A stretch of DNA of 64,000 nucleotides from Weizmannia acidilactici (lineage in GTDB: Bacteria; Bacillota; Bacilli; Bacillales; Bacillaceae_C). Below, one piece after another: positions 27,197-36,760 of this stretch. A model generated the notes under the pieces. The model searched no databases. It was not told where the DNA came from and saw nothing but the letters and a program-made list of their open reading frames with translations. The position numbers and the translations under genes are program-made. How positions within the stretch are numbered: position 1 is the stretch's first letter; the number at the start of each line of letters is the position of its first letter. The stretch covers positions 18,962 through 82,961 of the forward strand of contig NZ_BKZP01000011.1 of NCBI RefSeq assembly GCF_008974185.1, read 5' to 3'.

Positions 27197-28471
27197 TTAT
27201 TCTAAACAGTGAAAAGGATTTTGTAAACTTGGATGCTTTTCATTTTTCCAGATCCGGATATATCCCCGGCAGTCCTGGTGAAAGTCCGGCTTAAAAAGAA
27301 TCCCCGGTCGCGGCTGCAGTAAGATTTTTTTCGTTGTTTCTGAAAGGGCAGGAAAAATAAGTGTAATGGTCGTTCCTTTTCCTTTTTCGCTGTCCACCTG
27401 AACGCTTCCGTTCATCGTTTCCACAAGGCGGAAAACGACCATCATGCCATGTCCGGTTCCTTTCGATTCTTTCGTCGAGAAATAAGGTTCCCCCAGCCTG
27501 CTTTTTTGCGCTTCATCCATGCCGACACCTTCATCTGCGATGATAATCGAGACTTTGGAACTGTCCTGCTTTGTATAAATGGAAAGGACTCCCCCGTTTG
27601 GCATCGCTTCAATGCCGTTTTTCATAATATTGATGAGGATCTGCTGAAAGAACCCCGTATTGCCGACCATCTTACAGGAATGTAAGTGCGGGCGGATGTC
27701 AACAGCATTCATGTTCGCGAGCGGTTCCAGAATACGTATTGCCTTTTCAATCTCTTCTTCCAAATTCAACACTTCAAGTTTTTCCGGTGCCGGTTTTGCA
27801 AATGTCAAGTAATACCGGATAATCCCTTCTGCCTGATCCAGCTCGCTTACGGCAATCGATATGTATTTTTTCTTGTCTTCCGGTATATCTTTGGATTCCA
27901 TCAATAATTGTAAAAAGCCGCGTGTTGCGGTCAGCGGGTTTCTGATTTCATGCGATATGCTTGCCGCCAAATGGCTGACCACTTCCATTTTTTCCATCCG
28001 GATCAACCGGCGAAGGACAAGGTGCTGCTTCCGGATGTGTTCAACCATATAGCCGACGATAAACATGCCGTCTGACTGGATCGCCACATATGCGAATGAA
28101 AAAGGCAGTGTAATCGGCAAATGGAAGAATAGGTTCACACCAATTATACTCCAGACTGTTATCCCAATCATGAGTGATGTCGACAGTAAAATTTTCTTTG
28201 GTATTGACAGCTGCATAAACTGTTTCTTCAGTAACATGATCACGATATAGAACAAAACGATGTTAGAAATCGCAAACCATGAGTGCTCAAACCCTTTAAA
28301 TAACCGCAGCCCGATCATAAGCACGATCATCCAGTATCTTGTAAATCTATTCGCATATAAGCAATCGATTACAAACGGAATATATCGCAAGTCGAAAATG
28401 ATGCCGCCATGAATGGTCACCGGCATCAGCATGCAAAGGGAGATTGAAACGGTTAAAGAGTAACAAATCAA
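27197..28471 (-). CDS. KinB-like sensor histidine kinase with aberrant ends
   Basis: 424 codons. Five or more helices of the 5TM-5TMR_LYT type come first, then the H box HLAASISHEIRNPLTATRGF (His near 172), the N box, the G1 box DEGVGM and G2 box GTGHGM. The same helices continue upstream of the TTG at 28471 for about 28 codons (FVSLLFVQYWTSQ) without any start codon, so the real N-terminus seems damaged. After IFPALSE the frame runs about 50 residues past the usual family end. It may be a decaying sporulation-type kinase. No response regulator is adjacent. Confidence 0.7.
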   Translation of the reverse strand: MICYSLTVSISLCMLMPVTIHGGIIFDLRYIPFVIDCLYANRFTRYWMIVLMIGLRLFKGFEHSWFAISNIVLFYIVIMLLKKQFMQLSIPKKILLSTSLMIGITVWSIIGVNLFFHLPITLPFSFAYVAIQSDGMFIVGYMVEHIRKQHLVLRRLIRMEKMEVVSHLAASISHEIRNPLTATRGFLQLLMESKDIPEDKKKYISIAVSELDQAEGIIRYYLTFAKPAPEKLEVLNLEEEIEKAIRILEPLANMNAVDIRPHLHSCKMVGNTGFFQQILINIMKNGIEAMPNGGVLSIYTKQDSSKVSIIIADEGVGMDEAQKSRLGEPYFSTKESKGTGHGMMVVFRLVETMNGSVQVDSEKGKGTTITLIFPALSETTKKILLQPRPGILFKPDFHQDCRGYIRIWKNEKHPSLQNPFHCLE

Positions 28472-28738
28472 AATGTTAACCGCGTTTTTATTCGGTTTAG
28501 GCTGGCTTGTCCAATACTGAACAAAAAGGAGAGAAACGAAGATGACGAGAAGATTTAATTAAAAAATATGATGTACTTTCCACAACCACGCCTCACTTGA
28601 ATATGCACTGCCATCATTATAGCAATGATTCAGCGGAACCTTTATAAAAAGATGATATTTGTTTTTTTTACCAGCCATGAATGGATTTAGAAAAGCGGGG
28701 CATCTTAATCATGGATCATTAGGATATGGGGTGGGAGA

Positions 28739-29305
28739 TTGAAACGCATTGTCATTATACTGTTCAGTGTTGTATTTATCATTGGAATGGCCGGACTGAT
28801 GATTTATTTCATTATCAAGCATGATTCCCTGCGCTGGGTGATTGCACTTGGCGGCATTGCGTTAAGTGCGCTGCCGCTCGGATTGTTATTTTTGAAAAAT
28901 AACCGAATCAATACGCCGACGGTCATTGGCTGGTACATATTTGTTTTCTGCTCGATCGGCCTCGGTTCGATCGGGGGTTTTTACGACCGTTTTAAGTGGT
29001 GGGATACGTCAGTCCATTTTTATAAAGGCGTATTTGTGGCCTGTGTCGGCATTACGCTCTATAAAATGTTTATCCCGGAAACAGCCAGGCGGAATGTATC
29101 CCGGTGGATTCCCGTGCTTTTTGTGCTGTCTCTTGCCGTCATTGCCAGCGTGCTTTGGGAAGTGTATGAATTTTTGGGGGATGTGATCGCCTCCCATACG
29201 ATGCAGCGCGGAGGAAATACAGATACTATGTATGATCTTTTGGCAGGCCTTTTTGGCGGAATCGCAATTGCGGTTTATACTGGCATCAGGAAGCAAAACG
29301 TTTAA
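28739..29305 (+). CDS. DUF2238/YjdF-like membrane protein, copy 1
   Basis: 188 aa starting at TTG after GGGGTGGGAG. Five to six helices are predicted. It carries KWWDTSVHFYKG in a loop and VLWEVYEFLGD...NTDTMYDLLAGLFGG near the end, a pattern of conserved Trp/Asp/His/Glu residues at the membrane face as in DUF2238 proteins. The next gene encodes a full paralogue 17 bp downstream. Function unknown. Confidence 0.75.
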   Translation: MKRIVIILFSVVFIIGMAGLMIYFIIKHDSLRWVIALGGIALSALPLGLLFLKNNRINTPTVIGWYIFVFCSIGLGSIGGFYDRFKWWDTSVHFYKGVFVACVGITLYKMFIPETARRNVSRWIPVLFVLSLAVIASVLWEVYEFLGDVIASHTMQRGGNTDTMYDLLAGLFGGIAIAVYTGIRKQNV

Positions 29306-29322
29306 GAAGGAAAGTGGAAAAC

Positions 29323-29889
29323 ATGAACCGGAAAATCGTGCTCGGAATCAGTTTGGCTTATGTGGTGTGGATGGGTATATTAGCCGCCACACAATATGTT
29401 TCAGGGGAATCATGGAAGGCGGCGGTGGCAATCAGCGGCGTTCTTTGCGGCGCAGTTCCCCTCGTCCTTGACCTGTTTACAAAGTTTCGGTTCCATTTGC
29501 CCATCACCATTTCCTATTTTCTTTTTTTAATTGGTTCCCAGTATCTCGGCTCGATCCAGGGATGGTACGGCCTTGGCTGGTGGGACACATTGATGCACTT
29601 TGTGAGTGGATGCATTCTTGGGTTTACCGCAGTGGCTTTATATGAACGATTGGTGCTGCGAAATGCGGGCAGAGAAATCTCCGCGTGGTTTGTATTTTTA
29701 TGTGTGCTCGGGTTTGCTTCTTTGGGCGGTGTGTTATGGGAAATGTATGAATTTACCGCAGACCGGCTTTTCGGATCTACCTTGCAGGGGAGCGGAAATA
29801 AAGATACGATGACCGATCTGATAGCGGATATGCTCGGCGGATTGGCTATTGCCTTGTGGTCAGGTATCCGGACCAAGATGAAGTACTAA
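29323..29889 (+). CDS. DUF2238/YjdF-like membrane protein, copy 2
   Basis: 188 aa, five to six helices, with the same landmarks as copy 1: GWWDTLMHFVSG and VLWEMYEFTAD...NKDTMTDLIADMLGG. ATG 29323 is chosen; GTG 29314 is an alternative nearer to AAGGA. The pair is probably one transcription unit whose products may dimerize. Function unknown. Confidence 0.75.
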   Translation: MNRKIVLGISLAYVVWMGILAATQYVSGESWKAAVAISGVLCGAVPLVLDLFTKFRFHLPITISYFLFLIGSQYLGSIQGWYGLGWWDTLMHFVSGCILGFTAVALYERLVLRNAGREISAWFVFLCVLGFASLGGVLWEMYEFTADRLFGSTLQGSGNKDTMTDLIADMLGGLAIALWSGIRTKMKY

Positions 29890-29949
29890 GTTTTGTTGGA
29901 ATTGGACCGAAACATGGCGAAATGGTGCCGCAACCACTCCCTCCAAACA

Positions 29950-29980
29950 AAAACCCCGGCTTTGAAAATCAAAGCGGGGG
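29950..29980. terminator. Bidirectional terminator between convergent genes
   Basis: CCCCGGCTTTGA and TCAAAGCGGGG flank an AA loop. An A run on the left gives the minus-strand gene 29989-31038 a T tail; the plus side has a shorter T run. Confidence 0.8.
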
Positions 29981-29988
29981 TCCCGTTT

Positions 29989-31038
29989 TCATTGGTAAAC
30001 TTCCTGTTTGGTATAAAATTTGTCTTGGATCACTGTATCTTTAATATTGCGCTTTGTGACCGCAATCGGTTCGAGTAAAATCGTAGGGACATTGATTTTT
30101 CCGTTGTTTATGGTAGTGTCAGTGGTTACCTTTTTCCCTTCTGCCACATGGACGGCCAGTTTTGCCGCCTCCGTTGCAATTTTAGAAATCGGTTTGTACA
30201 CGGTCATTGTTTGCGTTCCTTTTAAAATGCGGTGGATGGCCGGCAGTTCCGCATCCTGGCCCGATACCGGCACTTTCCTGGCCAAGCCAGCTGTATCAAG
30301 TGCTTCAATCACCCCGCCGGCCGTCCCGTCGTTTGCGGCAATGACCGCATCAATCTTGTTTCCGCGTTTTTTCAAAAGCGCCTGCATATTTTTTTTCGCC
30401 GTTTCCGGATCCCATTCGTTTGTATACTGATCGTACACCAGTTTCACTTTTCCTTTATCGATCAGGGGCTTGAGCACGTTCATGGCCCCCTGCCGGAACA
30501 GAATGGCATTATGGTCGGATTCCGCGCCGCCGACATAAGCAAAATTCCCTTCAGGCTGGTGCTTCAAAATTTCCTTCGCCTGCAGTTCCCCGACTTTTTC
30601 ATTGTCAAACGAAATATAATAATCGACATTGGCATTTGTAATCAGGCGGTCGTATGATATAACTTTTACGCCGGATTTGTGCGCCATCGTGACAATTTTG
30701 GCTGCGATCTCCGCATTATGGGGCACGACGACCAAAATATCCACACCTTCTTCGATCAGCAATTTGGCCTGGTCGATCTGCACATCATCCAGCCCGTTCG
30801 CAGCCAGCGTTTTCACTTCCCCTCCGAGATCTTTCACTTGTTTTTCGAATAATTTTTTATCCCTGTACCAGCGTGCATCTTTTAACGTATCAATTAAAAA
30901 ACCGACATAGACTTGATCCTCATTTTTGATCAATTTGACTTTCCGGCCGTTGCTCGTGTTGTCTGCCGTATTGGAGCAAGCCGGGATAATCAAGGCCGAC
31001 ACGATAAGAAGCACCATCAATTTCCAATATTTTTTCAC
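29989..31038 (-). CDS. XylF/ChvE-like sugar-binding lipoprotein
   Basis: 349-aa extracellular solute-binding lipoprotein. Signal peptide with lipobox IIPAC (Cys near residue 21), then a periplasmic-binding fold with GFLIDTLKDARWYRDK, VVVPHNAEIAAKIV, SYDRLITN, AANDGTAGGVIEAL and VSGQDAELPAI, typical of XylF/ChvE pentose/hexose binders. It starts at GTG. It lies 14 bp downstream of a chemoreceptor gene on the same strand and no ABC ATPase or permease is adjacent. Its main role may therefore be to present sugar to the chemoreceptor. Confidence 0.88.
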   Translation of the reverse strand: MKKYWKLMVLLIVSALIIPACSNTADNTSNGRKVKLIKNEDQVYVGFLIDTLKDARWYRDKKLFEKQVKDLGGEVKTLAANGLDDVQIDQAKLLIEEGVDILVVVPHNAEIAAKIVTMAHKSGVKVISYDRLITNANVDYYISFDNEKVGELQAKEILKHQPEGNFAYVGGAESDHNAILFRQGAMNVLKPLIDKGKVKLVYDQYTNEWDPETAKKNMQALLKKRGNKIDAVIAANDGTAGGVIEALDTAGLARKVPVSGQDAELPAIHRILKGTQTMTVYKPISKIATEAAKLAVHVAEGKKVTTDTTINNGKINVPTILLEPIAVTKRNIKDTVIQDKFYTKQEVYQ

Positions 31039-31052
31039 CCGGTAGGCCCCCT

Positions 31053-32759
31053 TTAAAGCGTAAATTTCCTGACGAGGCTGTTCATCTGTTCCACCATTGA
31101 TGCAAGCGTCTTGGCGCTTTCTGCGATCGATTCGATGGAATGGCGCTGTTCCAATACGGAAGCTGAAATTTCCTCAGCACCCGCGGCGGATTCCTCGGTC
31201 ACGGCGGCAATATGTTCAACCGATTCGCCCATTTTTTGGCTGGACGCTAAAATATGGGAAAAAGCGGCGGAGACTCCCTGGATTCTTTCGGCCATGTCTT
31301 CCACCTTGGCTTTAATGATTTCAAACTGTTTTCCGGTCGTTTCAATTTGCACGGAACCTTTTTGGACTTCTTGAAAGCCTTCGGATAAATCCGATGCAAT
31401 TTTTCCGGCCGCATCTTGAATGGAAAACACGATGGAAGTAATTTCGCCGACAGACTGCGCCACCCCGTCCGCAAGTTTTCGAACTTCTTCCGCCACAACG
31501 GCAAAACCGCTCCCTGCTTCACCGGCACGGGCGGCTTCGATGGATGCGTTAAGCGAAAGCAAATTCGTCTGAGCGGCAATGCCTTTAATGACATCGACGA
31601 TTTTCGCAATCGCATGGGCCTGTTCCTCCAAATGTTTTACATTGGCAACCGATTGCCGGAACGTATCCGTAATCGTATGCATTTGCTGCAAAGACATCTG
31701 CATGAGCGCATTTCCGGATGAGGACGCTTCGAGCACTTCATTGGAAAATCCAACGAGTTTTTCATTATGGCTTTGCGCCTCCGCCAATTCTTCATTGAAA
31801 GTCTGCGCACTTTGGGAAATGAAAGAAGCGTTTTCAGCCTGGGTGCCTGCCCCGGACGCCATTTCTTCAATCGTTACGGCAATCTGGCCGCTCCCTTCAT
31901 GCAAGGATTCGGTCGAGGAAAACAGATTTGTGCTGTGCCGGTCGATTTCATCGGAGACCGTCCGAATTTCGGCAATCATGTTCCGGAGATTTTCCCCCAT
32001 TTCATTCATAGAAGCGGCGAGTTGCCCGATTTCGTCCCGGCCGTCGTACGTGATTTCGGCTGAATCAAGTTTCCCACTTGCGACTTCTTTGCTGCGGTTT
32101 ACAATGTTTTTCAAATGATGGCTGATCCGCCAGCTGATAAGAATCAGGCAGATGAGGGAAAAGAACAAGGAGCCTGCTGAAGACAAGATGAGCAGCAACT
32201 TGACATGTTGCAACTTGTTCTGTGACTTCTGCAATGAGGCTGTACTGGATTCATCTGCAGATGTTTTCAATGTTTCCCCAAGTTTTGCCATTTTCAGTTT
32301 CAATTGATTTGTCGATGTGTACAAGGTTTGGAATTTGCTTGTATTCATCTGCTGGACGTTCGGAACGACATTGCTGAAAAAGTATTGGTCAAGCTGGTTG
32401 TTCGCGTCTATCATTTGGTTAAAAGTATCCAGTTCCCGGCCTGACAAATACGGCTTGATCTGTTTTGCCGTTTGGACAAAGGACTTGCTGTACGTTAAAT
32501 ATTCCGTCAACATCTTATCATGGGAAAGGATGATGTACTCCGGGATCATCGTATATTTTTCATTAAAAAGCTTAACAAGCGTGCCCGCCTGTATCGCCAT
32601 TTTGTTTCTTTCTTTGGCACCTTCCATTAAGCGGCTTGTATTTGCCAAAGAGATAGACGTGATCACAACAGCTGTGAGAAAGGCCACTGCCATCATCAGC
32701 ATAGCTGCAAAATATTTGCCGCCGATCGTTATGTTTCTCCATCTTAGTTGTTTGAACAA
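31053..32759 (-). CDS. Methyl-accepting chemotaxis protein
   Basis: 568-aa transmembrane chemoreceptor. TM1 is near residues 17-40, a helical extracellular four-helix domain follows, TM2 is near 187-208, then HAMP and the signalling coiled coil. The conserved hairpin tip is [26 protein letters not shown] near 390-415. It starts at TTG with AAGGAGGTGGG upstream. It forms an operon with the XylF-like protein, so indirect sensing of a sugar through the binding protein is likely. Confidence 0.92.
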   Translation of the reverse strand: MFKQLRWRNITIGGKYFAAMLMMAVAFLTAVVITSISLANTSRLMEGAKERNKMAIQAGTLVKLFNEKYTMIPEYIILSHDKMLTEYLTYSKSFVQTAKQIKPYLSGRELDTFNQMIDANNQLDQYFFSNVVPNVQQMNTSKFQTLYTSTNQLKLKMAKLGETLKTSADESSTASLQKSQNKLQHVKLLLILSSAGSLFFSLICLILISWRISHHLKNIVNRSKEVASGKLDSAEITYDGRDEIGQLAASMNEMGENLRNMIAEIRTVSDEIDRHSTNLFSSTESLHEGSGQIAVTIEEMASGAGTQAENASFISQSAQTFNEELAEAQSHNEKLVGFSNEVLEASSSGNALMQMSLQQMHTITDTFRQSVANVKHLEEQAHAIAKIVDVIKGIAAQTNLLSLNASIEAARAGEAGSGFAVVAEEVRKLADGVAQSVGEITSIVFSIQDAAGKIASDLSEGFQEVQKGSVQIETTGKQFEIIKAKVEDMAERIQGVSAAFSHILASSQKMGESVEHIAAVTEESAAGAEEISASVLEQRHSIESIAESAKTLASMVEQMNSLVRKFTL

Positions 32760-32955
32760 AAAATCCCACCTCCTTGATGCGGATTCTAATTATCCCATCC
32801 ACCTTTCATATCGGCAGAAAGCAGAGAGGGTTTACATTTGTTTTTTGTTAACATCCTACAATAAAGGCTCGAAAAACACAGGCCGGTTGGTGTATAATTC
32901 AAAAATGGATGAGTACGGTATGAAACTGAATTTTATTTGAAAGTGAGTGATCCCA

Positions 32956-33675
32956 ATGGGACGCAAATGGAATAATATAAAGGATAAAAAAGCGGCGAAG
33001 GATGCAAACACAAGCCGTATTTATGCAAAATTCGGGCGCGAAATTTATGTTGCGGCAAAGCAGGGGGAACCGGATCCGGTGTCGAACAGCGCTTTGAAAA
33101 TGGTCCTCGAACGGGCGAAAACATACAGCGTGCCGAAATCGATCATTGACCGCGCGATTGAAAAAGCAAAAGGCGGGTCGGATGAAAATTATGACGAACT
33201 GCGCTATGAAGGGTTCGGCCCGAACGGTTCGATGGTGATTGTCGATACGTTGACGAATAACGTGAACCGCACCGCTTCCGAAGTGCGCGCCGCGTTCGGG
33301 AAAAACGGCGGCAATATGGGCGTCAGCGGCTCGGTTGCCTATGCGTTTGACAAAACGGCGGTGATCGGCGTTGAAGGGAAAACGGCGGATGAAGTGCTCG
33401 AACTTTTATTGGAAGCGGATATTGATGTGCGCGATGTGTTTGAGGAAGATGGCGCCGTCATTGTTTACGCCGAACCGGACCAGTTCCACGCTGTTCAGGA
33501 AGCTTTCCAAAATGCCGGTATCTCGGAATTTACGGTTGCCGAGCTGACGATGCTGCCGCAAAACTATGTGACGCTTTCTGAAGAAGACCAGGCGAAATTT
33601 GAAAAGTTGATCGATGCGCTGGAAGATTTGGAAGACGTCCAACAAGTGTACCATAATGTGGATTTAGGGGAATAA
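32956..33675 (+). CDS. yeeI: YebC/PmpR-family protein (YeeI, YebC2 type)
   Basis: 239-aa cytosolic protein beginning [20 protein letters not shown], the YebC-family signature; the family's [16 protein letters not shown] and DVEDVYHN-like end [13 protein letters not shown] are intact. It matches B. subtilis YeeI. Family members were long annotated as transcription regulators; the YebC2 group has more recently been linked to relief of ribosome stalling at polyproline. Start ATG 32956 is preferred over GTG 32947. Monocistronic and followed by two hairpins. Confidence 0.93.
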   Translation: MGRKWNNIKDKKAAKDANTSRIYAKFGREIYVAAKQGEPDPVSNSALKMVLERAKTYSVPKSIIDRAIEKAKGGSDENYDELRYEGFGPNGSMVIVDTLTNNVNRTASEVRAAFGKNGGNMGVSGSVAYAFDKTAVIGVEGKTADEVLELLLEADIDVRDVFEEDGAVIVYAEPDQFHAVQEAFQNAGISEFTVAELTMLPQNYVTLSEEDQAKFEKLIDALEDLEDVQQVYHNVDLGE

Positions 33676-33678
33676 AAT

Positions 33679-33751
33679 TTGGCGGCCGGGCACGTGCCGG
33701 GCCGCCAAAAGAAAAGCGGTAAGATATCTGTTGTGGTATCTTGCCGCTTTT
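33679..33751 (+). terminator. Two successive hairpins after yeeI
   Basis: TTTGGCGGCCGGGCAC pairs with GTGCCGGGCCGCCAAA around a short loop, then AAGCGGTAAGATA pairs with TATCTTGCCGCTT followed by TTT. The second has the terminator form. Confidence 0.8.
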
Positions 33752-33887
33752 AATTTGTTAAAGGTTAAAAATTGCTTTTTCAGAACCTCACAAGTGCCCT
33801 CCGCGTTTTTGCATGTTCGATAAAATCGTCTAAAGCGTGCCGCTATAATGAAATGACCAATTCTGATCCAAATAGAGTGGGTTTTCT

Positions 33888-34215
33888 GTGAGCGAACATC
33901 CGAATATCAATGTAGGCGGACTTCAATCGGGCAATATGATGACGAACGCGCGGATGAACTGATTGAAAAAACGCTGAACAATTTGCCGCAGTATAAAGCG
34001 AAATACGTGGTGCTTGATTTGACGGCGCTTGATGTAGATGAAGATCGGCACAGCCTCCGCTTTAATGGGCACGAAAACCATCCTGGTCGGCATTTCCCCT
34101 TCCATGAGCCTGGCCATTTCGTCTTCCGGGCTGGATTTCAGCCGGTTTGACTGCTTCCAGACCCTCCAGCACAGCATCCATTACGCGCATCGGAACGGGC
34201 TTTTCGATAAACATC
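33888..34215 (+). pseudogene. STAS-domain (RsbR/RsbS-like) protein relic
   Basis: GTG 33888 starts MSEHPNINVGG and is interrupted by frameshift; another frame reads DERADELIEKTLNNLPQYKAKYVVLDLTALD, a STAS phosphorylation region. A further shift near 34055 leads to GTKTILVGISPSMSLAISSSG and HYAHRNGLF. At least two frameshifts break it. Intact relatives act in anti-sigma partner switching or stressosomes. Confidence 0.75.
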
Positions 34216-34230
34216 GGCGCCCGTTTTTTT
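34194..34230 (+). terminator. Terminator after the STAS relic
   Basis: AACGGGC (34194-34200) pairs with GCCCGTT (34219-34225), followed by T residues. Confidence 0.7.
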
Positions 34231-34358
34231 GGGGCTGCGGGGCTTAATGTCATTCGAGTAAAAACACCGCCTGATGAACGCTCTCCGTACAGGGAGAACC
34301 TATTTGTGAAAAAAGATTGACTGTATAGCGGTTATATACTTTATCATTTGGCTGGGTT

Positions 34359-34455
34359 GATGGCCGCGGGGGCTTTGTAAATCCGCGGCCATCCACACAG
34401 TCTATCATTTCAAAACGATGGATCCGGCTCCGGCCGGCAACCGATCCATTTTTTG
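34359..34455 (+). promoter_or_regulatory. Structured leader before ubiX
   Basis: GATGGCCGCGG (34359-34369) pairs perfectly with CCGCGGCCATC (34383-34393). A second stem follows, GATGGATCCGG with CCGATCCAT and six T, ending about 20 nt before the ubiX start. Two consecutive hairpins, the second terminator-like, between promoter region and ubiX suggest attenuation or the end of an upstream transcript. No known riboswitch motif was recognized. Confidence 0.45.
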
Positions 34456-34475
34456 TGCAAAAGGCGGGGGAGCAT

Positions 34476-35054
34476 ATGAAAATCATTGTGGGCATGACGG
34501 GTGCGACGGGAGCGATTTTCGGCATCCGCCTGCTTAAATTGCTGAAAGAGGCAGGTGTGGAAACGCATCTGGTAATGTCAAAATGGGCGGGGGTCAATAT
34601 CGAAACGGAAACCCCGTACCATATTAAAGAAGTTGAAAAGCTGGCTGATGTTGTCTATTCTTTTAAAGATCTGGGGGCGGCGATTTCCAGCGGCTCATTC
34701 CAGGTCGATGGCATGATCGTGGCGCCATGCAGCATGAAAACGCTGGCCTCGATCCGGATCGGGTATACCGATAACCTTGTTACGCGCGCGGCCGATGTGA
34801 TGTTAAAAGAACGGAAAAAACTGCTGCTTTTAACGCGGGAAGCGCCGCTCAACGATATCCACCTGGAAAACATGCTTGCCCTCTCCAGGATGGGGGCGGT
34901 CATTTTTCCGCCGATGCCCGCGTTTTACAACAAGCCGGAAACGATTGATGACATTGTGAACCATATTGTGTACCGCGTTATGGATCAGTTCGGGATCCAT
35001 GCGCCGGAAGAAAAAAGATGGTACGGGTTGAAAAGCAGGAGGGTGGAACGATGA
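34476..35054 (+). CDS. ubiX: UbiX-family flavin prenyltransferase
   Basis: 192-aa flavoprotein that attaches a dimethylallyl unit to FMN, giving the cofactor of UbiD-type decarboxylases. GMTGATGAIFG at residues 6-16, the SGSFQVDGMIVAPCSMKTLASI block and RKKLLLLTREAPL are family hallmarks. GGGGGAG lies 3-5 nt before ATG 34476. It overlaps the next gene (ATGA). In B. subtilis the homologue (BsdB) sits with a UbiD decarboxylase, which is absent from this window. Confidence 0.93.
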   Translation: MKIIVGMTGATGAIFGIRLLKLLKEAGVETHLVMSKWAGVNIETETPYHIKEVEKLADVVYSFKDLGAAISSGSFQVDGMIVAPCSMKTLASIRIGYTDNLVTRAADVMLKERKKLLLLTREAPLNDIHLENMLALSRMGAVIFPPMPAFYNKPETIDDIVNHIVYRVMDQFGIHAPEEKRWYGLKSRRVER

Positions 35055-35401
35055 TCCATCTCGAGAAAACGAAGGGGCGCGTCCATCTCGTTTTGGACGC
35101 CTGTTTTATGGGCGAAGACATTGTCGTCATGATCTCCGGCGGCGACCGCCCGCACCTCGGCACGATTTCCGCCGGGGCAAGGCTTGAGCCGATGCAGACA
35201 GTCCAACTGCAAAACCATAAGGAATTTTATATCACCGAAGAGGTGGCCGTCCGCCTCCGCAAGCATTTCAGGGGCAATTTCGCCGTTCTGTCCGGCACCC
35301 ATCTTGACAACGCAAGCAAGGAAGAAATCAACTGGATGACAGAAATGGCCATTGAACTGGGAGATGCATTGATTGAACAATTGAAGGGAAAAACTTCTTA
35401 A
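35051..35401 (+). CDS. LpdD-like protein (putative prenyl-flavin chaperone)
   Basis: 116 aa. Conserved-looking segments are GRVHLVLDACFMGEDIVVMISGGD, PHLGTISAG, NHKEFYITEEVAV and LSGTHLDNASKEEI. This agrees with the small LpdD family associated with UbiX/UbiD decarboxylase loci; I recall rather than computed the match. It overlaps ubiX by 4 bp, so the two are translationally coupled. It probably helps deliver prenyl-FMN to a decarboxylase encoded elsewhere. Confidence 0.6.
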   Translation: MIHLEKTKGRVHLVLDACFMGEDIVVMISGGDRPHLGTISAGARLEPMQTVQLQNHKEFYITEEVAVRLRKHFRGNFAVLSGTHLDNASKEEINWMTEMAIELGDALIEQLKGKTS

Positions 35402-35438
35402 AAGCGGAAAGGCCGGGCAGCCTCTGCTTCACTTTTTC

Positions 35439-35493
35439 TTGAAATTTTCATACGATTTCGTTTATACTTAAAATAACATACTAACCGGTTAGT
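35439..35493 (+). promoter_or_regulatory. Promoter with TetR/FadR-type operator of the acyl-CoA cluster
   Basis: TTGAAA (35439-35444) and TATACT (35463-35468) are spaced 18 bp. Just downstream is the perfect palindrome ACTAACCGGTTAGT (35480-35493), covering the start region. The likely ligand is the TetR protein encoded at 39269 in the same cluster, responding to an acyl-CoA. Confidence 0.7.
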
Positions 35494-35515
35494 TAGCGAA
35501 AGGGGGATGGGCAGT

Positions 35516-36760
35516 GTGAATTTTGATTATTCGCCGAAAGTGAAAGAACTGATTTCAAAGCTTGAGCGTTTTATGGAAGAGAATGTGTACCCGAATGAAA
35601 AGGTTTTTGAAGAGCAGCTGAATGCGCAGGAAACAAGATGGACCGTGCCGCCGGTGATGGAAGAACTGAAAGCAAAGGCGAAGAAAGAAGGATTGTGGAA
35701 TTTATTTTTGCCGGACAGCGAGTACGGGGCGGGGCTTACGAATCTGGAGTATGCGCCGCTGTGCGAAATCATGGGGAGGTCTTTCATCGGGCCGGAAATA
35801 TTTAACTGCAACGCCCCGGATACCGGGAATATGGAAGTGCTTGTCCGTTATGGGAGCGAAGAACAGAAGGAGAAATGGCTGAAGCCGCTTTTAAACGGGG
35901 AGATCCGTTCCTGTTTTTCGATGACGGAGCCGGATGTGGCTTCTTCGGATGCGACCAATATTTCGTGCAGCATTGTGCGCGATGGCGATGAATATATCAT
36001 TAATGGGCGGAAATGGTGGTCATCGGGGGCCGGCGATCCACGCTGCAAAATCGCGATCGTGATGGGGAAAACCGGCCCAGATGCGCCGCGCCATGAGCAG
36101 CAGTCTATGATTCTCGTGCCGCTTGATACGCCGGGGGTGAAGATTGAGAGAATGCTGCCGGTTTTTGGATATGACGATGCACCGCACGGCCATGCCGAAA
36201 TTACATATGAAAATGTGCGCGTGCCGGCGGAGAACATCATTTGGGGCGAAGGAAAAGGATTTGCGATTGCGCAGGGAAGGCTCGGCCCGGGCAGGATCCA
36301 CCACTGCATGCGGCTGATCGGGGCAGCAGAGCGCGCGCTTGAAGAATTATGCAAGCGCATACAAAATCGTGCGCCGTTTGGAAAGCCGCTCGCAAAACAA
36401 GGCGTCATCCAGCAGTGGGTGGCTGAGTCCCGCATCGAAATTGAACAGGCGCGGCTGTTGACGCTTAAAGCGGCGTATATGATGGATACGGTCGGCAACA
36501 AGGAAGCGAAAAAAGAAATTGCGATGATCAAAGCGGTCGCACCGCGGATGGCACTGGCTGTCATTGACCGCGCAATCCAGGCGTTCGGCGCAGCCGGCGT
36601 TTCGTCCGATTTCCCGCTTGCAAGACATTGGGCAAACGCCCGTACATTGCGGCTGGCGGACGGGCCGGATGAAGTGCACCTTGCGCAGATTGCAAAGCTG
36701 GAGCTGAAAAAATACCAAGAAGGGGGAAGTGCGGCCCATGAACGTGTTCGAATTGTTTAG
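35516..36760 (+). CDS. Acyl-CoA dehydrogenase, ACAD10/11-like
   Basis: 414-aa flavoprotein. The order is an N-terminal helical domain, [15 protein letters not shown] with the FAD/substrate loop near 140, [13 protein letters not shown], then the C-terminal helices with [21 protein letters not shown] and [13 protein letters not shown]. The [11 protein letters not shown] pattern is typical of the ACAD10/11 and related bacterial group. GTG 35516 is chosen because AAAGGGGG is 9 nt away; ATG 35507 touches that site. It leads the acyl-CoA cluster. The phosphotransferase at 41157 may be its functional partner. Confidence 0.9.
   Translation: MNFDYSPKVKELISKLERFMEENVYPNEKVFEEQLNAQETRWTVPPVMEELKAKAKKEGLWNLFLPDSEYGAGLTNLEYAPLCEIMGRSFIGPEIFNCNAPDTGNMEVLVRYGSEEQKEKWLKPLLNGEIRSCFSMTEPDVASSDATNISCSIVRDGDEYIINGRKWWSSGAGDPRCKIAIVMGKTGPDAPRHEQQSMILVPLDTPGVKIERMLPVFGYDDAPHGHAEITYENVRVPAENIIWGEGKGFAIAQGRLGPGRIHHCMRLIGAAERALEELCKRIQNRAPFGKPLAKQGVIQQWVAESRIEIEQARLLTLKAAYMMDTVGNKEAKKEIAMIKAVAPRMALAVIDRAIQAFGAAGVSSDFPLARHWANARTLRLADGPDEVHLAQIAKLELKKYQEGGSAAHERVRIV

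Noticed and set aside
34359..34455. T-box or known riboswitch in the ubiX leader
   Set aside because: No specifier loop, T-box sequence or known aptamer core was found; only hairpins are seen.
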